Source: Kluyvera cryocrescens NBRC 102467
Lineage (GTDB): Bacteria; Pseudomonadota; Gammaproteobacteria; Enterobacterales; Enterobacteriaceae
Direction: 5' to 3'
Length of the DNA stretch: 64,000 nt
Assembly (NCBI RefSeq): GCF_001571285.1
Contig: NZ_BCTM01000010.1
Span: 124,001 to 188,000, forward strand
Below are positions 28,196 to 43,578 of the stretch, piece after piece. The number at the start of each line of letters is the position of its first letter. Within the stretch, counting starts at the first letter, position 1. The notes beneath the pieces were generated by a model. That model worked only from the letters and a program-made list of their open reading frames with translations, searched no databases and was not told the origin of the DNA. The position numbers and the translations under genes were made by a program.

Positions 28196-30550
28196 CTATT
28201 TTGCGCTTACAACCTGCATTCCAGACGGTTCATTCTGCAGCGCCAGAGCCAGAACTTCCTCAATGCGCTTGACCGGATGGATGTCAAGATCGGCCAGAAC
28301 GTTGTCCGGAATCTCTTCCAGATCGCGTTTGTTCTCATCAGGAATCAGAACTGTCTTAATGCCACCACGGTGGGCCGCCAGCAGTTTTTCCTTCAGACCA
28401 CCGATTGGCAGCACCAAGCCACGCAGGGTGATTTCACCGGTCATTGCCACATCAGCGCGAACCGGATTACCGGTCAGACAGGACACCAATGCGGTACACA
28501 TCGCGATACCGGCACTTGGACCATCTTTCGGCGTTGCCCCTTCCGGAACGTGAACGTGGATGTCGCGTTTTTCGTAAAAATCTGGGTTGATGCCCAGTTT
28601 TTCCGCGCGCGCGCGCACCACGGTCAGCGCAGCCTGAATGGACTCCTGCATCACTTCACCCAGAGAACCGGTGTAAGTCAGCTTACCTTTACCCGGAACG
28701 CAGGCAGTTTCGATGGTCAGCAGATCGCCGCCCACTTCCGTCCATGCGAGCCCCGTGACCTGACCCACGCGGTTTTCTTCATCAGCGCGACCGTAGTCAA
28801 AACGCTGAATACCGAGGTAATCGTGCAGGTTGTCGCCGTTGATATCGATGTGCTTGAGCTCTTTATCGAGCAGCAGCTGTTTCACCGCTTTACGGCACAG
28901 TTTCGAGATCTCACGCTCAAGGCTACGAACGCCCGCTTCACGGGTGTAGTAACGAATAATGCCAACAATCGCGCTGTCATCTACCGTCAGCTCGCCTTTT
29001 TTCAGGGCGTTACGCTCAATCTGCTTCGGCAGCAGGTGGCGTTTGGCAATGTTCAGCTTCTCGTCTTCGGTATAACCCGACAGACGAATCACTTCCATAC
29101 GATCCAGCAGCGGTGCAGGAATGTTCATGGAGTTCGACGTCGCAACAAACATCACGTCGCTGAGATCATAATCCACTTCAAGGTAGTGATCGCTGAACGC
29201 CACGTTCTGTTCTGGATCAAGAACTTCCAGCAGAGCAGAGGCCGGATCGCCGCGCATATCCGAAGACATTTTGTCGATTTCATCCAGCAGGAACAGCGGG
29301 TTTTTAACGCCCACTTTTGCCATTTTCTGGATAAGCTTACCCGGCATTGAGCCGATGTAAGTACGACGGTGGCCGCGGATTTCCGCTTCGTCACGCACGC
29401 CACCCAATGCCATACGGACGTATTTACGTCCAGTTGCCTGAGCAATGGACTGCCCCAGAGAGGTTTTACCCACGCCAGGAGGCCCAACCAGGCACAGAAT
29501 CGGCCCTTTGAGCTTGTTCACACGGCTTTGGACCGCGAGATACTCAAGGATGCGGTCTTTGACGCGTTCAAGGCCGTAATGGTCGGTATCGAGGATTTCC
29601 TGCGCCTGGCGAAGATCTTTTTTGACCTTGCTGCGCGTGTTCCACGGCACCTGCACCATCCAATCGATATAACCGCGAACCACGGTAGCTTCCGCTGACA
29701 TCGGCGACATCATTTTCAGCTTCTGCAGTTCAGCTTCTGTTTTCTCTTTTGCCTCTTTCGGCATTTTCGCCGCGTCGATCTTACGCTTCAGCGCTTCGTT
29801 CTCGTCCGGAACTTCGTCCATCTCGCCGAGTTCTTTCTGAATCGCCTTCATCTGCTCATTCAGATAGTACTCACGCTGGGATTTCTCCATCTGCTTTTTC
29901 ACGCGGTTGCGAATGCGCTTCTCAACCTGCAGCAGATCGATTTCCGACTCCATCATCGCCATCAGATATTCCAGGCGTTCGTTGATGTCGGACATCTCGA
30001 GTACGGACTGTTTATCTGCCAGCTTCAGCGGCATGTGCGCGGCGATGGTATCCGCCAGACGTGCAGGGTCGTCGATGCTGTTGAGCGACGTCAGCACTTC
30101 CGGTGGGATTTTCTTGTTCAGCTTGATGTAACCTTCAAACTGACCGATTGCCGTGCGCACCAGGACTTCCTGCTCGCGCTCTTCAATCGCCGGCGACTCC
30201 AGGTACTCCGCTTTCGCAGAGAAGTGCTCGCCGTTATCGGAGAGCGTAGAGATACGCGCACGCTGTAAACCTTCGACCAGTACTTTTACCGTACCGTCGG
30301 GCAGTTTCAGCATTTGTAAAATAGAGGCCACGGTCCCGACGGTGAAAAGATCGTTTACACCCGGCTCATCCGTTGAAGCATCTTTCTGCGCGACCAGCAT
30401 GATTTTTTTATCATGATCCATGGCCGCTTCCAGACAACGGATAGATTTTTCCCGCCCTACAAATAAGGGAATGACCATGTGCGGATAAACCACCACATCG
30501 CGCAGCGGCAATACGGGGATTTCAATGCGTTCAGAACGCTCAGGATTCAT
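28196..30550 (-). CDS. lon: ATP-dependent protease Lon
   Basis: A 784-residue AAA+ serine protease, the same length as E. coli. The N-terminal substrate domain ([20 protein letters not shown]) is followed by a coiled coil (about 210-300), an AAA+ module with Walker [10 protein letters not shown] and Walker [11 protein letters not shown], and the protease domain with catalytic Ser in [11 protein letters not shown] and Lys in [10 protein letters not shown]. It degrades damaged proteins and regulators such as SulA and RcsA. A sigma-32 promoter is visible upstream. Confidence 0.98.
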   Translation of the reverse strand: MNPERSERIEIPVLPLRDVVVYPHMVIPLFVGREKSIRCLEAAMDHDKKIMLVAQKDASTDEPGVNDLFTVGTVASILQMLKLPDGTVKVLVEGLQRARISTLSDNGEHFSAKAEYLESPAIEEREQEVLVRTAIGQFEGYIKLNKKIPPEVLTSLNSIDDPARLADTIAAHMPLKLADKQSVLEMSDINERLEYLMAMMESEIDLLQVEKRIRNRVKKQMEKSQREYYLNEQMKAIQKELGEMDEVPDENEALKRKIDAAKMPKEAKEKTEAELQKLKMMSPMSAEATVVRGYIDWMVQVPWNTRSKVKKDLRQAQEILDTDHYGLERVKDRILEYLAVQSRVNKLKGPILCLVGPPGVGKTSLGQSIAQATGRKYVRMALGGVRDEAEIRGHRRTYIGSMPGKLIQKMAKVGVKNPLFLLDEIDKMSSDMRGDPASALLEVLDPEQNVAFSDHYLEVDYDLSDVMFVATSNSMNIPAPLLDRMEVIRLSGYTEDEKLNIAKRHLLPKQIERNALKKGELTVDDSAIVGIIRYYTREAGVRSLEREISKLCRKAVKQLLLDKELKHIDINGDNLHDYLGIQRFDYGRADEENRVGQVTGLAWTEVGGDLLTIETACVPGKGKLTYTGSLGEVMQESIQAALTVVRARAEKLGINPDFYEKRDIHVHVPEGATPKDGPSAGIAMCTALVSCLTGNPVRADVAMTGEITLRGLVLPIGGLKEKLLAAHRGGIKTVLIPDENKRDLEEIPDNVLADLDIHPVKRIEEVLALALQNEPSGMQVVSAK

Positions 30551-30628
30551 AGAGCTCTCTCTTAGTTTAGTGTCCGCCAGGTAAGCTGGTCATGCGACTG
30601 TGCTTCACACAACCATTAACATGTAACC

Positions 30629-30660
30629 AGTATATGGGGATGTATTCCACACATTCAACG
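30629..30660 (-). promoter_or_regulatory. Sigma-32 heat-shock promoter of lon
   Basis: On the minus strand: -35 CGTTGAATG, then -10 CCCCATATA after a 12-base gap. It is almost the same as the known E. coli lon heat-shock promoter and sits about 80-110 bases upstream of the ATG. Confidence 0.88.
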
Positions 30661-30676
30661 CTATGAATCAGGAAAA

Positions 30677-30706
30677 ATAAAAGGGGAGATAAAATCCCCC
30701 CTTTTT
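30677..30706 (-). terminator. Terminator of clpX
   Basis: On the minus strand a GGGGGGA / TCTCCCC stem is followed by TTTTATTTTT, 28 bases after the clpX stop, separating clpPX from lon. Confidence 0.75.
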
Positions 30707-30733
30707 GATTAACTGATTGTATGAACTGGTGAA

Positions 30734-32008
30734 TTATTCGCCAGATGCCTGCTGCGCTTCCGGCTTGCCATAAATTAGCAGCGGTTCGCTTTGACCGGCA
30801 ATCACCGACTCGTCGATAACCACTTTTTCAACGTCTTCCATCGAAGGGAGATCGTACATGGTTTCGAGCAGCGCCGCTTCCACGATTGAACGCAGACCAC
30901 GGGCACCGGTTTTACGGCTCATGGCTTTCTTCGCGATAGCGTCCAGCGCTTCGTCACGGAACTCCAGATCGACACCTTCCAGATTAAACAGCGCCTGATA
31001 CTGCTTGGTCAGGGCGTTTTTCGGCTCTTTCAGGATCTGAATCAGCGCTTCTTCGCTCAGCTCAGTCAGCGTTGCAACCACCGGCAGACGACCGATGAAC
31101 TCAGGGATCAGACCAAATTTGATCAGATCTTCTGGCTCTACCTGGCTCAGCAGCTCGCCTTCGCTGGCTTTATCCGTTTTCGATTTCACGGTTGCGCCAA
31201 AGCCAATACCCGAACCGGTTTCAACGCGGTTACCAATCACTTTATCCAGGCCGGCAAATGCGCCGCCGCAGATAAAGAGGATCTTAGAGGTATCAACCTG
31301 CAGGAACTCCTGCTGCGGATGCTTACGCCCACCCTGCGGCGGAACGGCAGCCACGGTGCCTTCGATAAGCTTCAGCAGAGCCTGCTGTACGCCTTCGCCG
31401 GACACATCGCGCGTAATCGACGGGTTGTCGGATTTACGCGAGATCTTGTCGATTTCATCGATGTAAACAATACCGCGCTGCGCTTTCTGTACGTCGTAGT
31501 CGCACTTCTGCAGCAGTTTCTGAATAATGTTTTCAACGTCTTCACCCACATAACCCGCTTCGGTCAGCGTGGTGGCATCGGCCATGGTGAACGGAACATC
31601 CAGCAGACGCGCCAGCGTTTCCGCCAGCAGGGTTTTACCGGAACCGGTCGGGCCAATCAGCAGAATGTTACTTTTGCCAAGCTCGACGCCGTTGCTGGTA
31701 TCACCGTTACGCAGACGTTTGTAGTGGTTGTAAACCGCAACAGCCAGCACTTTTTTCGCCTGTTCCTGACCAATGACATAGTCATCAAGGTGGTGGCGAA
31801 TTTCGTGTGGCGTTGGCAGCGCGCTGCGTTCACGATGCGGCGCTACTTCTTTAATCTCTTCGCGAATGATGTCGTTACATAAGTCGACGCATTCGTCGCA
31901 GATATACACGGATGGGCCGGCGATGAGCTTACGCACTTCGTGCTGGCTTTTGCCGCAAAAAGAGCAGTACAACAGTTTGCCCGAGCCATCTTTGCGTTTA
32001 TCTGTCAT
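30734..32008 (-). CDS. clpX: ClpX unfoldase (ATPase subunit of ClpXP)
   Basis: A 424-residue AAA+ unfoldase. The N-terminal zinc-binding domain has Cys pairs in CSFCGKS and CDECVDLC. Walker A is GPTGSGKT, Walker [11 protein letters not shown], pore loop GYVGED, and the IGF-type loop GIGFGATV docks onto ClpP. It unfolds ssrA-tagged and other substrates for ClpP. It is 134 bases downstream of clpP in the conserved clpP-clpX operon. Confidence 0.98.
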   Translation of the reverse strand: MTDKRKDGSGKLLYCSFCGKSQHEVRKLIAGPSVYICDECVDLCNDIIREEIKEVAPHRERSALPTPHEIRHHLDDYVIGQEQAKKVLAVAVYNHYKRLRNGDTSNGVELGKSNILLIGPTGSGKTLLAETLARLLDVPFTMADATTLTEAGYVGEDVENIIQKLLQKCDYDVQKAQRGIVYIDEIDKISRKSDNPSITRDVSGEGVQQALLKLIEGTVAAVPPQGGRKHPQQEFLQVDTSKILFICGGAFAGLDKVIGNRVETGSGIGFGATVKSKTDKASEGELLSQVEPEDLIKFGLIPEFIGRLPVVATLTELSEEALIQILKEPKNALTKQYQALFNLEGVDLEFRDEALDAIAKKAMSRKTGARGLRSIVEAALLETMYDLPSMEDVEKVVIDESVIAGQSEPLLIYGKPEAQQASGE

Positions 32009-32142
32009 GAGTCAAAACCTCTTTTTAAGTTCTTTGTGCCGCATATGACGACGCAAATGCCATTCTTAAGCGCAAGCTGCTACGCGAGCGTTGTGCCGCC
32101 TCTAGTAGTATATACCCTGCGGCGGCACGTGCCGTCATGACA

Positions 32143-32766
32143 TTAGTTACGCTGACTCAGGATAGAGTCAACCAAACCATACTCCACAGCTTCAGAGGCA
32201 GACAGGAAACGGTCACGTTCTGTGTCACTTTCAATCTGCTCTAAAGATTTGCCGGTATGGTGCGCCATAAGCTCATTCATACGTCCTTTCACTTTCAGGA
32301 TCTCACGGGCGTGGATTTCAATATCCGTCGCCTGTCCCTGATAGCCGCCCAAAGGCTGGTGAATCATCACGCGGGAATTCGGCAAGCAGAAACGCTTGCC
32401 TTTTGCGCCTGCCGTCAGCAGGAACGCGCCCATGGACGCCGCTTGCCCCATACAGATGGTGCTAACGTCCGGCTTAATGAACTGCATGGTGTCATAGATA
32501 GACATCCCAGCGGTAATCACGCCACCCGGGGAGTTGATGTACAGGTAAATATCTTTTTCCGGGTTTTCCGCTTCCAGAAACAGCATTTGCGCCACAATCA
32601 GGTTCGCCATGTGGTCTTCCACCTGGCCGGTCAGAAAGATAACGCGCTCTTTAAGCAGACGGGAGTAGATATCAAAAGAACGTTCGCCACGGGAGGTCTG
32701 CTCAATGACCATCGGCACCAGGGCCATGTGGGGTGCTAAGTTATCTCGTTCGCCACTGTATGACAT
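32143..32766 (-). CDS. clpP: ClpP serine protease
   Basis: A 207-residue peptidase that forms the 14-mer chamber used by ClpX and ClpA. The propeptide [14 protein letters not shown] is removed on assembly. The catalytic triad is Ser in [10 protein letters not shown], His in [11 protein letters not shown], and Asp in the ERDRFLSA region. The start at MSYSGER was chosen over a longer frame that has an N-terminus unlike any ClpP. A heat-shock promoter lies about 80-105 bases upstream. Confidence 0.98.
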   Translation of the reverse strand: MSYSGERDNLAPHMALVPMVIEQTSRGERSFDIYSRLLKERVIFLTGQVEDHMANLIVAQMLFLEAENPEKDIYLYINSPGGVITAGMSIYDTMQFIKPDVSTICMGQAASMGAFLLTAGAKGKRFCLPNSRVMIHQPLGGYQGQATDIEIHAREILKVKGRMNELMAHHTGKSLEQIESDTERDRFLSASEAVEYGLVDSILSQRN

Positions 32767-32843
32767 GTCCGTCTCCTGGATAAAAAATAATATAGCCACA
32801 GCATTCTGATTATAGAGATGTGGCGAGTGATTCGTTCCCCCAG

Positions 32844-32873
32844 TAATGGGTACGATCTTACCCTATTTCAAGC
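32844..32873 (-). promoter_or_regulatory. Sigma-32 heat-shock promoter of clpPX
   Basis: On the minus strand: -35 GCTTGAAA and -10 CCCATTA about 14 bases apart, a good match to sigma-32 elements and in the position known for E. coli clpP. Confidence 0.8.
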
Positions 32874-32945
32874 ATAACAATATTTTGTTGTTACGCTAAT
32901 ACCGAAAAGCCCTTTTATCACGCTCGCGTTGGCTATCGCTGCAAT

Positions 32946-32980
32946 AAAAAAAACCCGTCACCAAAAGGCAACGGGTTTTT
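32946..32980 (-). terminator. Terminator of tig
   Basis: On the minus strand AAAAACCCGT...ACGGGTTTTTTTTA: a stem of at least six GC-rich pairs and a long U-tract, 28 bases after the tig stop. Confidence 0.85.
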
Positions 32981-33007
32981 CTCAAAACCGTAAACCGGAA
33001 AGCGAAA

Positions 33008-34566
<1,559 letters not shown>

Positions 34567-34588
34567 AAAACGGCCCGCAGGCCGTTTT
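34567..34588 (-). terminator. Terminator of bolA
   Basis: Perfect nine-pair hairpin AAAACGGCC-CGCA-GGCCGTTTT between bolA and tig. Confidence 0.85.
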
Positions 34589-34641
34589 CTCATATTCTGT
34601 ACGCAACATACTGGAAAAGTTCCGCGTTGCAAATGCCTTTT

Positions 34642-34959
34642 CTACGCGATAGTGCCCGCTCCACGGCATGGTGGTGAAGCAATGACGGTATCTTGCAAAC
34701 CCTCCCACTCTTTTCGCGTATAAGTGTGCAATGCCAGTGCATGTACGGTAGAAGCAAACTCCTCTGTGAGGGTGCCGTAGATCATTCGGTGGCGATTCAG
34801 GAACCGCTCGCCGGTGAATCGATCGCTGACCAGCACAACTTTAAAGTGGCTCTCAGAACCTGCCGGTACGTTGTGGCGGTAGCTCTCATCGACAACTTCC
34901 AGGAACACAGGATCAAACGCTGCCCTTAATTTTTCTTCGATTTGTTCACGCATCATCAT
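34642..34959 (-). CDS. bolA: BolA morphology/stress regulator
   Basis: A 105-residue class II KH-like protein: [20 protein letters not shown], the [28 protein letters not shown] core with the conserved His that, with a glutaredoxin, can hold a [2Fe-2S] cluster, and the [17 protein letters not shown] end. In E. coli it responds to stationary phase and stress and affects cell shape and biofilm. A GGAGGAG site precedes the first ATG. Confidence 0.96.
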   Translation of the reverse strand: MMMREQIEEKLRAAFDPVFLEVVDESYRHNVPAGSESHFKVVLVSDRFTGERFLNRHRMIYGTLTEEFASTVHALALHTYTRKEWEGLQDTVIASPPCRGAGTIA

Positions 34960-35257
34960 GATATTACTCCTCCGACAACGTTAAGATGCCGCCTATCCCT
35001 TTAAATGTTAGCCGCTTTTACTGACTCCATTACACAAAGGCAACAAAAAATTAGCGTTCGCGCCATTTTATTTGTCAAGTAGATGAAGTTAACGCCTTTT
35101 ACAATCCGTTTTCATCTGAAATACCCCTGTTTTTTGTATGCTCGGGCAGAAAAACATCAACACGATGAATTTACATGCATTGCCTACTTCCCCTCGCCGT
35201 TGGCAATGTTATGATGACGGGGATTATCAGTAAACAATGCGTTTTGAGACCCCTAAC

Positions 35258-35836
35258 ATGTTAAAAAAAATCCTCTTCCCCTTGGTAGCACTGTTTATGT
35301 TGTCAGGCTGCGTAACGCCTCCAACCACCGTTGACGTGTCACCTAAAATTACGCTGCCACAGCAGGATCCAAGCCTGATGGGCGTTACCGTCAGCATCAA
35401 CGGCGCCGACCAGCGTCAGGATCAGGCGCTGGCAAAAGTCACCCGCAACAACCAGTTGGTTACCCTTACCGCCTCTCGCGACCTGCGCTTCCTGATGCAA
35501 GAAGTGTTGGAAAAACAGATGGCTGCGCGTGGCTACATGATCGGCCCTAACGGTGCGGCAAATCTGCAGATTATCGTAAGCCAGCTGTATGCGGACGTTT
35601 CCCAGGGTAACGTGCGTTACAACATCAATACCAAAGCGGATATCGCTATCATCGCGACCGCGGCAAACGGTAACAAGATGACCAAAAACTACCGTTCGAG
35701 CTATTCCGTAGAAGGCGCATTCCAGGCCTCTAACAAGAATATCTCCGACACAGTTGATAGCGTACTGACCGATACCATCGCGGATATGTCCCAGGACACC
35801 ACCATCCACGACTTTATCAAGCAGAACGCACGCTAA
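35258..35836 (+). CDS. yajG: YajG-family lipoprotein
   Basis: A 192-residue lipoprotein: a signal peptide with lipobox LSGC (Cys18), then the YajG domain (SPKITLPQQDPSLMGVTVSI, LTASRDLRFLMQEVLEKQMA, LYADVSQGNVRYNINTKADI). The start was moved from a longer frame to the MLKKILF ATG. It lies just upstream of ampG, with a hairpin in between, as in E. coli. Function is unknown. Confidence 0.94.
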   Translation: MLKKILFPLVALFMLSGCVTPPTTVDVSPKITLPQQDPSLMGVTVSINGADQRQDQALAKVTRNNQLVTLTASRDLRFLMQEVLEKQMAARGYMIGPNGAANLQIIVSQLYADVSQGNVRYNINTKADIAIIATAANGNKMTKNYRSSYSVEGAFQASNKNISDTVDSVLTDTIADMSQDTTIHDFIKQNAR

Positions 35837-35845
35837 TCCCTTCAC

Positions 35846-35867
35846 AGACCCGGCTCAGGCCGGGTCT
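35846..35867 (+). terminator. Hairpin between yajG and ampG
   Basis: AGACCCGGC-TCAG-GCCGGGTCT, nine pairs, ten bases after the yajG stop. No T-tract follows, so it may only attenuate or protect the upstream message; ampG starts 15 bases later. Confidence 0.6.
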
Positions 35868-35881
35868 GAACGTTAAAGCCA

Positions 35882-37357
35882 ATGTCTAATCACTATCTGC
35901 GAATATTTCAGCAACCGAAATCAGCCATTCTGCTGATTCTTGGCTTTGCCTCCGGTTTACCCCTTGCCCTGACGTCAGGGACGCTGCAGGCATGGATGAC
36001 GGTCGAGAATATCGACCTCAAAACCATCGGTTTCTTTTCGCTGGTCGGACAGGCCTACGTCTTTAAGTTTCTTTGGTCACCGGTGATGGATCGCTATACG
36101 CCGCCATTTTTAGGGCGTCGTCGCGGCTGGCTGCTGGCCACTCAATGTTTATTGCTGATTGCTATCGCGGCAATGGGCTTTCTTGAACCCTCAACGCAGC
36201 TCCGATGGATGGCTGCGCTGGCGGTGGTTATTGCCTTTTGCTCCGCGTCTCAGGATATCGTTTTTGACGCCTGGAAAACCGACGTGTTGCCAACGGAAGA
36301 GCGCGGCGCGGGTGCCGCTATCAGCGTGCTGGGCTATCGCCTGGGGATGCTGGTCTCCGGTGGTTTAGCGCTGTGGCTGGCAGATAAATGGCTCGGCTGG
36401 CAGGGCATGTACTGGCTGATGGCCGCTTTACTGGTGCCATGCATTATCGCCACCCTGTTCGCCCCTGAACCTAGCGACGTCATTCCGGTGCCCAAAAGCC
36501 TTGAACAGGCGGTTGTTGCGCCGCTGAAAGATTTCTTCGGCCGCAACAACGCCTGGCTTATTCTGCTGCTGATCGTGATGTATAAGCTCGGCGATGCTTT
36601 TGCCATGAGCTTGACGACCACCTTTTTAATTCGCGGCGTCGGCTTTGACGCCGGCCAGGTCGGTATGGTCAACAAAACGCTCGGCCTGTTCGCCACCATT
36701 CTCGGTGCGCTGTACGGCGGAGTATTGATGCAGCGCCTGACGCTCTTTCGCGCGCTGCTGATCTTCGGCATTTTGCAGGGGGTCTCCAACGCCGGTTATT
36801 GGATGCTGTCGGTCACTGACAAACATATCTACTCCATGGCAGCGGCAGTATTCTTTGAAAACCTGTGTGGCGGTATGGGAACGGCGGCGTTTGTCGCGCT
36901 GCTGATGACCTTATGTAACAAGTCCTTCTCGGCCACCCAGTTCGCGCTGCTGTCGGCGCTTTCCGCCGTCGGCCGCGTTTACGTCGGGCCCATTGCCGGT
37001 TGGTTTGTTGAAGCCCACGGCTGGCCAACGTTCTATCTGTTCTCCGTCGTGGCTGCGGTCCCAGGGATCCTGCTGCTGCTGGTCTGCCGCCGGACGCTAG
37101 AATACACCCAGCAAACCGAACAGTTTATGCCGCGAAATAGCTACAGCGGCGGCTATCGTTTTGCCCTGCGTTTACTGCTGATTGGCGTTATCTTATTGGG
37201 CATCTGGCTGCTGATGTTAGTCAGTAACGCGCTGAATCTTACCGCTCTGAACGGCTCTGGAATGCTGCTGGAAGCTGGCGTGCTGGTTGCCTTTGCCGGG
37301 ATTGTATTTGGCTGCCTGCTGGATTATCTGGCATTGCGCAAAACGCAGTTTCGATAA
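35882..37357 (+). CDS. ampG: Muropeptide permease AmpG
   Basis: A 491-residue major facilitator protein with about 14 spans that imports GlcNAc-anhydroMurNAc peptides for cell-wall recycling. AmpG family blocks are GFASGLPLALTSGTLQAWMT at the start, LWSPVMDRYTPPFLGRRRGW, and ASQDIVFDAWKTDVLPTEERGAGAAISVLGYR. Where an inducible AmpC/AmpR system exists, the imported muropeptides control beta-lactamase expression; none is seen in this window. Confidence 0.96.
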   Translation: MSNHYLRIFQQPKSAILLILGFASGLPLALTSGTLQAWMTVENIDLKTIGFFSLVGQAYVFKFLWSPVMDRYTPPFLGRRRGWLLATQCLLLIAIAAMGFLEPSTQLRWMAALAVVIAFCSASQDIVFDAWKTDVLPTEERGAGAAISVLGYRLGMLVSGGLALWLADKWLGWQGMYWLMAALLVPCIIATLFAPEPSDVIPVPKSLEQAVVAPLKDFFGRNNAWLILLLIVMYKLGDAFAMSLTTTFLIRGVGFDAGQVGMVNKTLGLFATILGALYGGVLMQRLTLFRALLIFGILQGVSNAGYWMLSVTDKHIYSMAAAVFFENLCGGMGTAAFVALLMTLCNKSFSATQFALLSALSAVGRVYVGPIAGWFVEAHGWPTFYLFSVVAAVPGILLLLVCRRTLEYTQQTEQFMPRNSYSGGYRFALRLLLIGVILLGIWLLMLVSNALNLTALNGSGMLLEAGVLVAFAGIVFGCLLDYLALRKTQFR

Positions 37358-41387
<4,030 letters not shown>

Positions 41388-41388
<1 letters not shown>

Positions 41389-41717
41389 TGAGTCATTCTA
41401 ACGATCACAGCGGCGCTTCCCACGGCAGCGTGAAGTCCTACATGACAGGATTTATCCTGTCTATCATCCTGACGGTTATCCCGTTCTGGATGGTGATGAC
41501 GGGCAGCGCGTCGCATGCGGTAATTCTGGGGACCATTCTGGTCACCGCTGTTGTGCAGATCCTGGTACACCTGGTGTACTTCCTGCACATGAACAGCAAG
41601 TCTGACGAAGGCTGGAACCTGACCGCGTTTGTCTTTACCGTGATAATCATTGCCATCGTGGTGGTAGGTTCAATCTGGATTATGTGGAACCTGAACTACA
41701 ACATGATGGTTCACTAA
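41388..41717 (+). CDS. cyoD: Cytochrome bo3 ubiquinol oxidase subunit IV
   Basis: A 109-residue three-span subunit that helps CuB site assembly. The start [20 protein letters not shown] at 41388 gives the E. coli length; a longer frame starting inside cyoC is rejected. The TAATG junction implies translational coupling with cyoC. Confidence 0.97.
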
Positions 41718-41728
41718 GAGCGGCGAGT

Positions 41729-42616
41729 ATGTTTAAGCGATACCTGCAAGTTACGAAGCCTGGCATCATTTTTGGCAACCTGATCTCCGTGATCGGCGGT
41801 TTCCTGCTGGCCTCCAAAGGCCACATCGATTACCCGCTGTTCGCCTGGACGCTCATCGGTGTGTCTCTGGTGGTCGCCTCGGGTTGTGTTTTCAACAACT
41901 ACATCGATCGTGACATCGACCGTAAGATGGAACGTACGAAGAACCGAGTGCTGGTTAAGGGATTAATTGCGCCAAAAACGTCGCTGGTCTACGCCACCTT
42001 GCTGGGTCTCGCTGGCTTCATGCTGCTGTGGTTCGGCGCCAATCCCCTCGCCTGCTGGCTGGGGGTGATGGGGTTTGTGGTTTATGTCGGCGTTTACAGC
42101 CTGTACATGAAACGCCACTCCGTCTACGGCACCCTGATTGGCTCTCTCTCCGGCGCGGCGCCGCCGGTGATTGGCTACTGTGCCGTAACCGGTGACTTCG
42201 ACAGCGGCGCGTTGATTCTGCTGGCTATTTTCAGCCTGTGGCAGATGCCTCACTCCTACGCTATCGCGATTTTCCGCTTCAAGGATTATCAGGCAGCGAA
42301 CATTCCGGTTCTGCCGGTGGTGAAAGGCATCTCCGTGGCGAAAAACCACATCACGCTGTACATCGTGGCCTTTGCTGTCGCCACCCTGATGCTCTCGCTG
42401 GGTGGCTACGCTGGGTATAAATACCTGGTGGTTGCCGCGGCGGTCAGCGTCTGGTGGTTAGGCATGGCGCTGCGCGGTTACAAAGTGGAAGATGATAAGG
42501 TCTGGGCGCGCAAGCTGTTCGGTTTCTCTATCATTGCCATTACCGCGCTTTCTGTGATGATGTCCGTCGATTTCATGGTGCCGAATTCGCAGAACCTGCT
42601 GACTTACGTCTGGTAA
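41729..42616 (+). CDS. cyoE: Protohaem IX farnesyltransferase (haem O synthase)
   Basis: A 295-residue polytopic prenyltransferase that makes haem O for CyoB. The first Asp motif is [18 protein letters not shown], followed by the [20 protein letters not shown] loop. The start [18 protein letters not shown] was chosen by homology, 11 bases after cyoD. A strong terminator follows, which closes the cyo operon. Confidence 0.97.
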   Translation: MFKRYLQVTKPGIIFGNLISVIGGFLLASKGHIDYPLFAWTLIGVSLVVASGCVFNNYIDRDIDRKMERTKNRVLVKGLIAPKTSLVYATLLGLAGFMLLWFGANPLACWLGVMGFVVYVGVYSLYMKRHSVYGTLIGSLSGAAPPVIGYCAVTGDFDSGALILLAIFSLWQMPHSYAIAIFRFKDYQAANIPVLPVVKGISVAKNHITLYIVAFAVATLMLSLGGYAGYKYLVVAAAVSVWWLGMALRGYKVEDDKVWARKLFGFSIIAITALSVMMSVDFMVPNSQNLLTYVW

Positions 42617-42630
42617 GGTTTGTTCGGTGT

Positions 42631-42658
42631 AAAAAAACCCGCTTCGGCGGGTTTTTTA
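42631..42658. terminator. Terminator of the cyo operon
   Basis: AAAACCCGC-TTC-GGCGGGTTTT with A and T tracts on both sides. It also serves the convergent IclR-type gene. Confidence 0.93.
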
Positions 42659-42667
42659 TTATCTGGA

Positions 42668-43426
42668 TTAGGCCACCAGCATCGCCTGCGCGCTGTAGAG
42701 CAGATCCAGATGATTGCGGCACATCGCCTCCAGCGAAGTCCGCGATTGATGGCTGGTCAGGCTCAATGCCCCCCAATACAGCCCTTCCCTGTCCGCCAGC
42801 GGCACTGCCACCACCAGCATGCCAATTTCAAACTCCTGCTCAATGGTGGCATATCCCTGCCGGCGAACCTGCGCGATTCTCTCCATTAACGTGACAATAT
42901 CGGTCACCGTGTACGGCGTTCTCTGCTCGCGAGTGACCTGCTGCAGCACGGCCTCACACTCCGACTCCGGCAGCGATGCCAACCACAGTCGTCCCCCGGC
43001 AGTACAGTGTATCGGTACGCGCTCGCCCAGACGTACTGAGGTCGAGTTGAACGGCGTATGCTTGCTGCGGGCGATATAGACCAGTTCGTTATCATCAATC
43101 ACGCCAACGGAAGCATGCTCCTCCGCCCGGCTGGCCACGTATTCTACAATCGGTCGCACCATCCGCGGAAACTGTGCTGAATCCACATAGGCCTGCCCCA
43201 GACGCAAATTTTTAGCCGTCAGCCAGTAGTAGCGCCCGTCGGTATCCAGATACCCGTCGTGTACCAGCGTAAGGAAAAACCGGCGGGCGGCGCTTTGCGT
43301 CAGACCGCTCATTTTTGCCGCCTGCGGCACGGTTAAGCGGGGATTCGCCTTCGAGAAAAGCTGGATCAGCGCCAGCCCTTTTTGCAGCCCGACGATCAGA
43401 TCGCGCTGATGAATCTCGTTTTGCAT
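42668..43426 (-). CDS. IclR-family regulator of the accessory catabolic cluster
   Basis: A 252-residue IclR-type protein: a winged helix-turn-helix (residues about 8-70, GLQKGLALIQLFSKANPRLT, VPQAAKMSGLTQSAARRFFL) and the effector-binding domain (VGVIDDNELVYIARSKHTPF, RVPIHCTAGGRLWLASLP, ATIEQEFEIGMLVVAVPL). The IclR domain resembles PcaR/PobR-type regulators of aromatic acid catabolism. It is divergent from the cluster at 43579-51391, which it probably controls in response to the pathway substrate. The effector is unknown. Confidence 0.88.
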   Translation of the reverse strand: MQNEIHQRDLIVGLQKGLALIQLFSKANPRLTVPQAAKMSGLTQSAARRFFLTLVHDGYLDTDGRYYWLTAKNLRLGQAYVDSAQFPRMVRPIVEYVASRAEEHASVGVIDDNELVYIARSKHTPFNSTSVRLGERVPIHCTAGGRLWLASLPESECEAVLQQVTREQRTPYTVTDIVTLMERIAQVRRQGYATIEQEFEIGMLVVAVPLADREGLYWGALSLTSHQSRTSLEAMCRNHLDLLYSAQAMLVA

Positions 43427-43427
43427 A

Positions 43428-43489
43428 GTTGCTCACACTTTTGCAACATGAAAGGTCGATTACTGCGATTATCGCACTGTCGGTGCGAT
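43428..43489. promoter_or_regulatory. Dyads between the IclR gene and the catabolic cluster
   Basis: Two inverted repeats in the divergent promoter: GTTGC...GCAAC at 43428-43447 and ATCGCAC-TGTCG-GTGCGAT at 43471-43489. IclR proteins bind short dyads in this type of region. The second, with seven perfect pairs, is the better operator candidate. Confidence 0.5.
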
Positions 43490-43578
43490 TAACAACCAAC
43501 CTGTCCGAATTCTGCGTTGTCGCTCACCGCTTCCATTGAAATACTCAAGCAACAGTTAGTTAACAATTGAGGTGAGAA

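Noticed and set aside
28151-29350. 399-residue open frame on the plus strand opposite lon
   Set aside because: Lon on the other strand is full length and highly conserved; the opposite frame has no family features.
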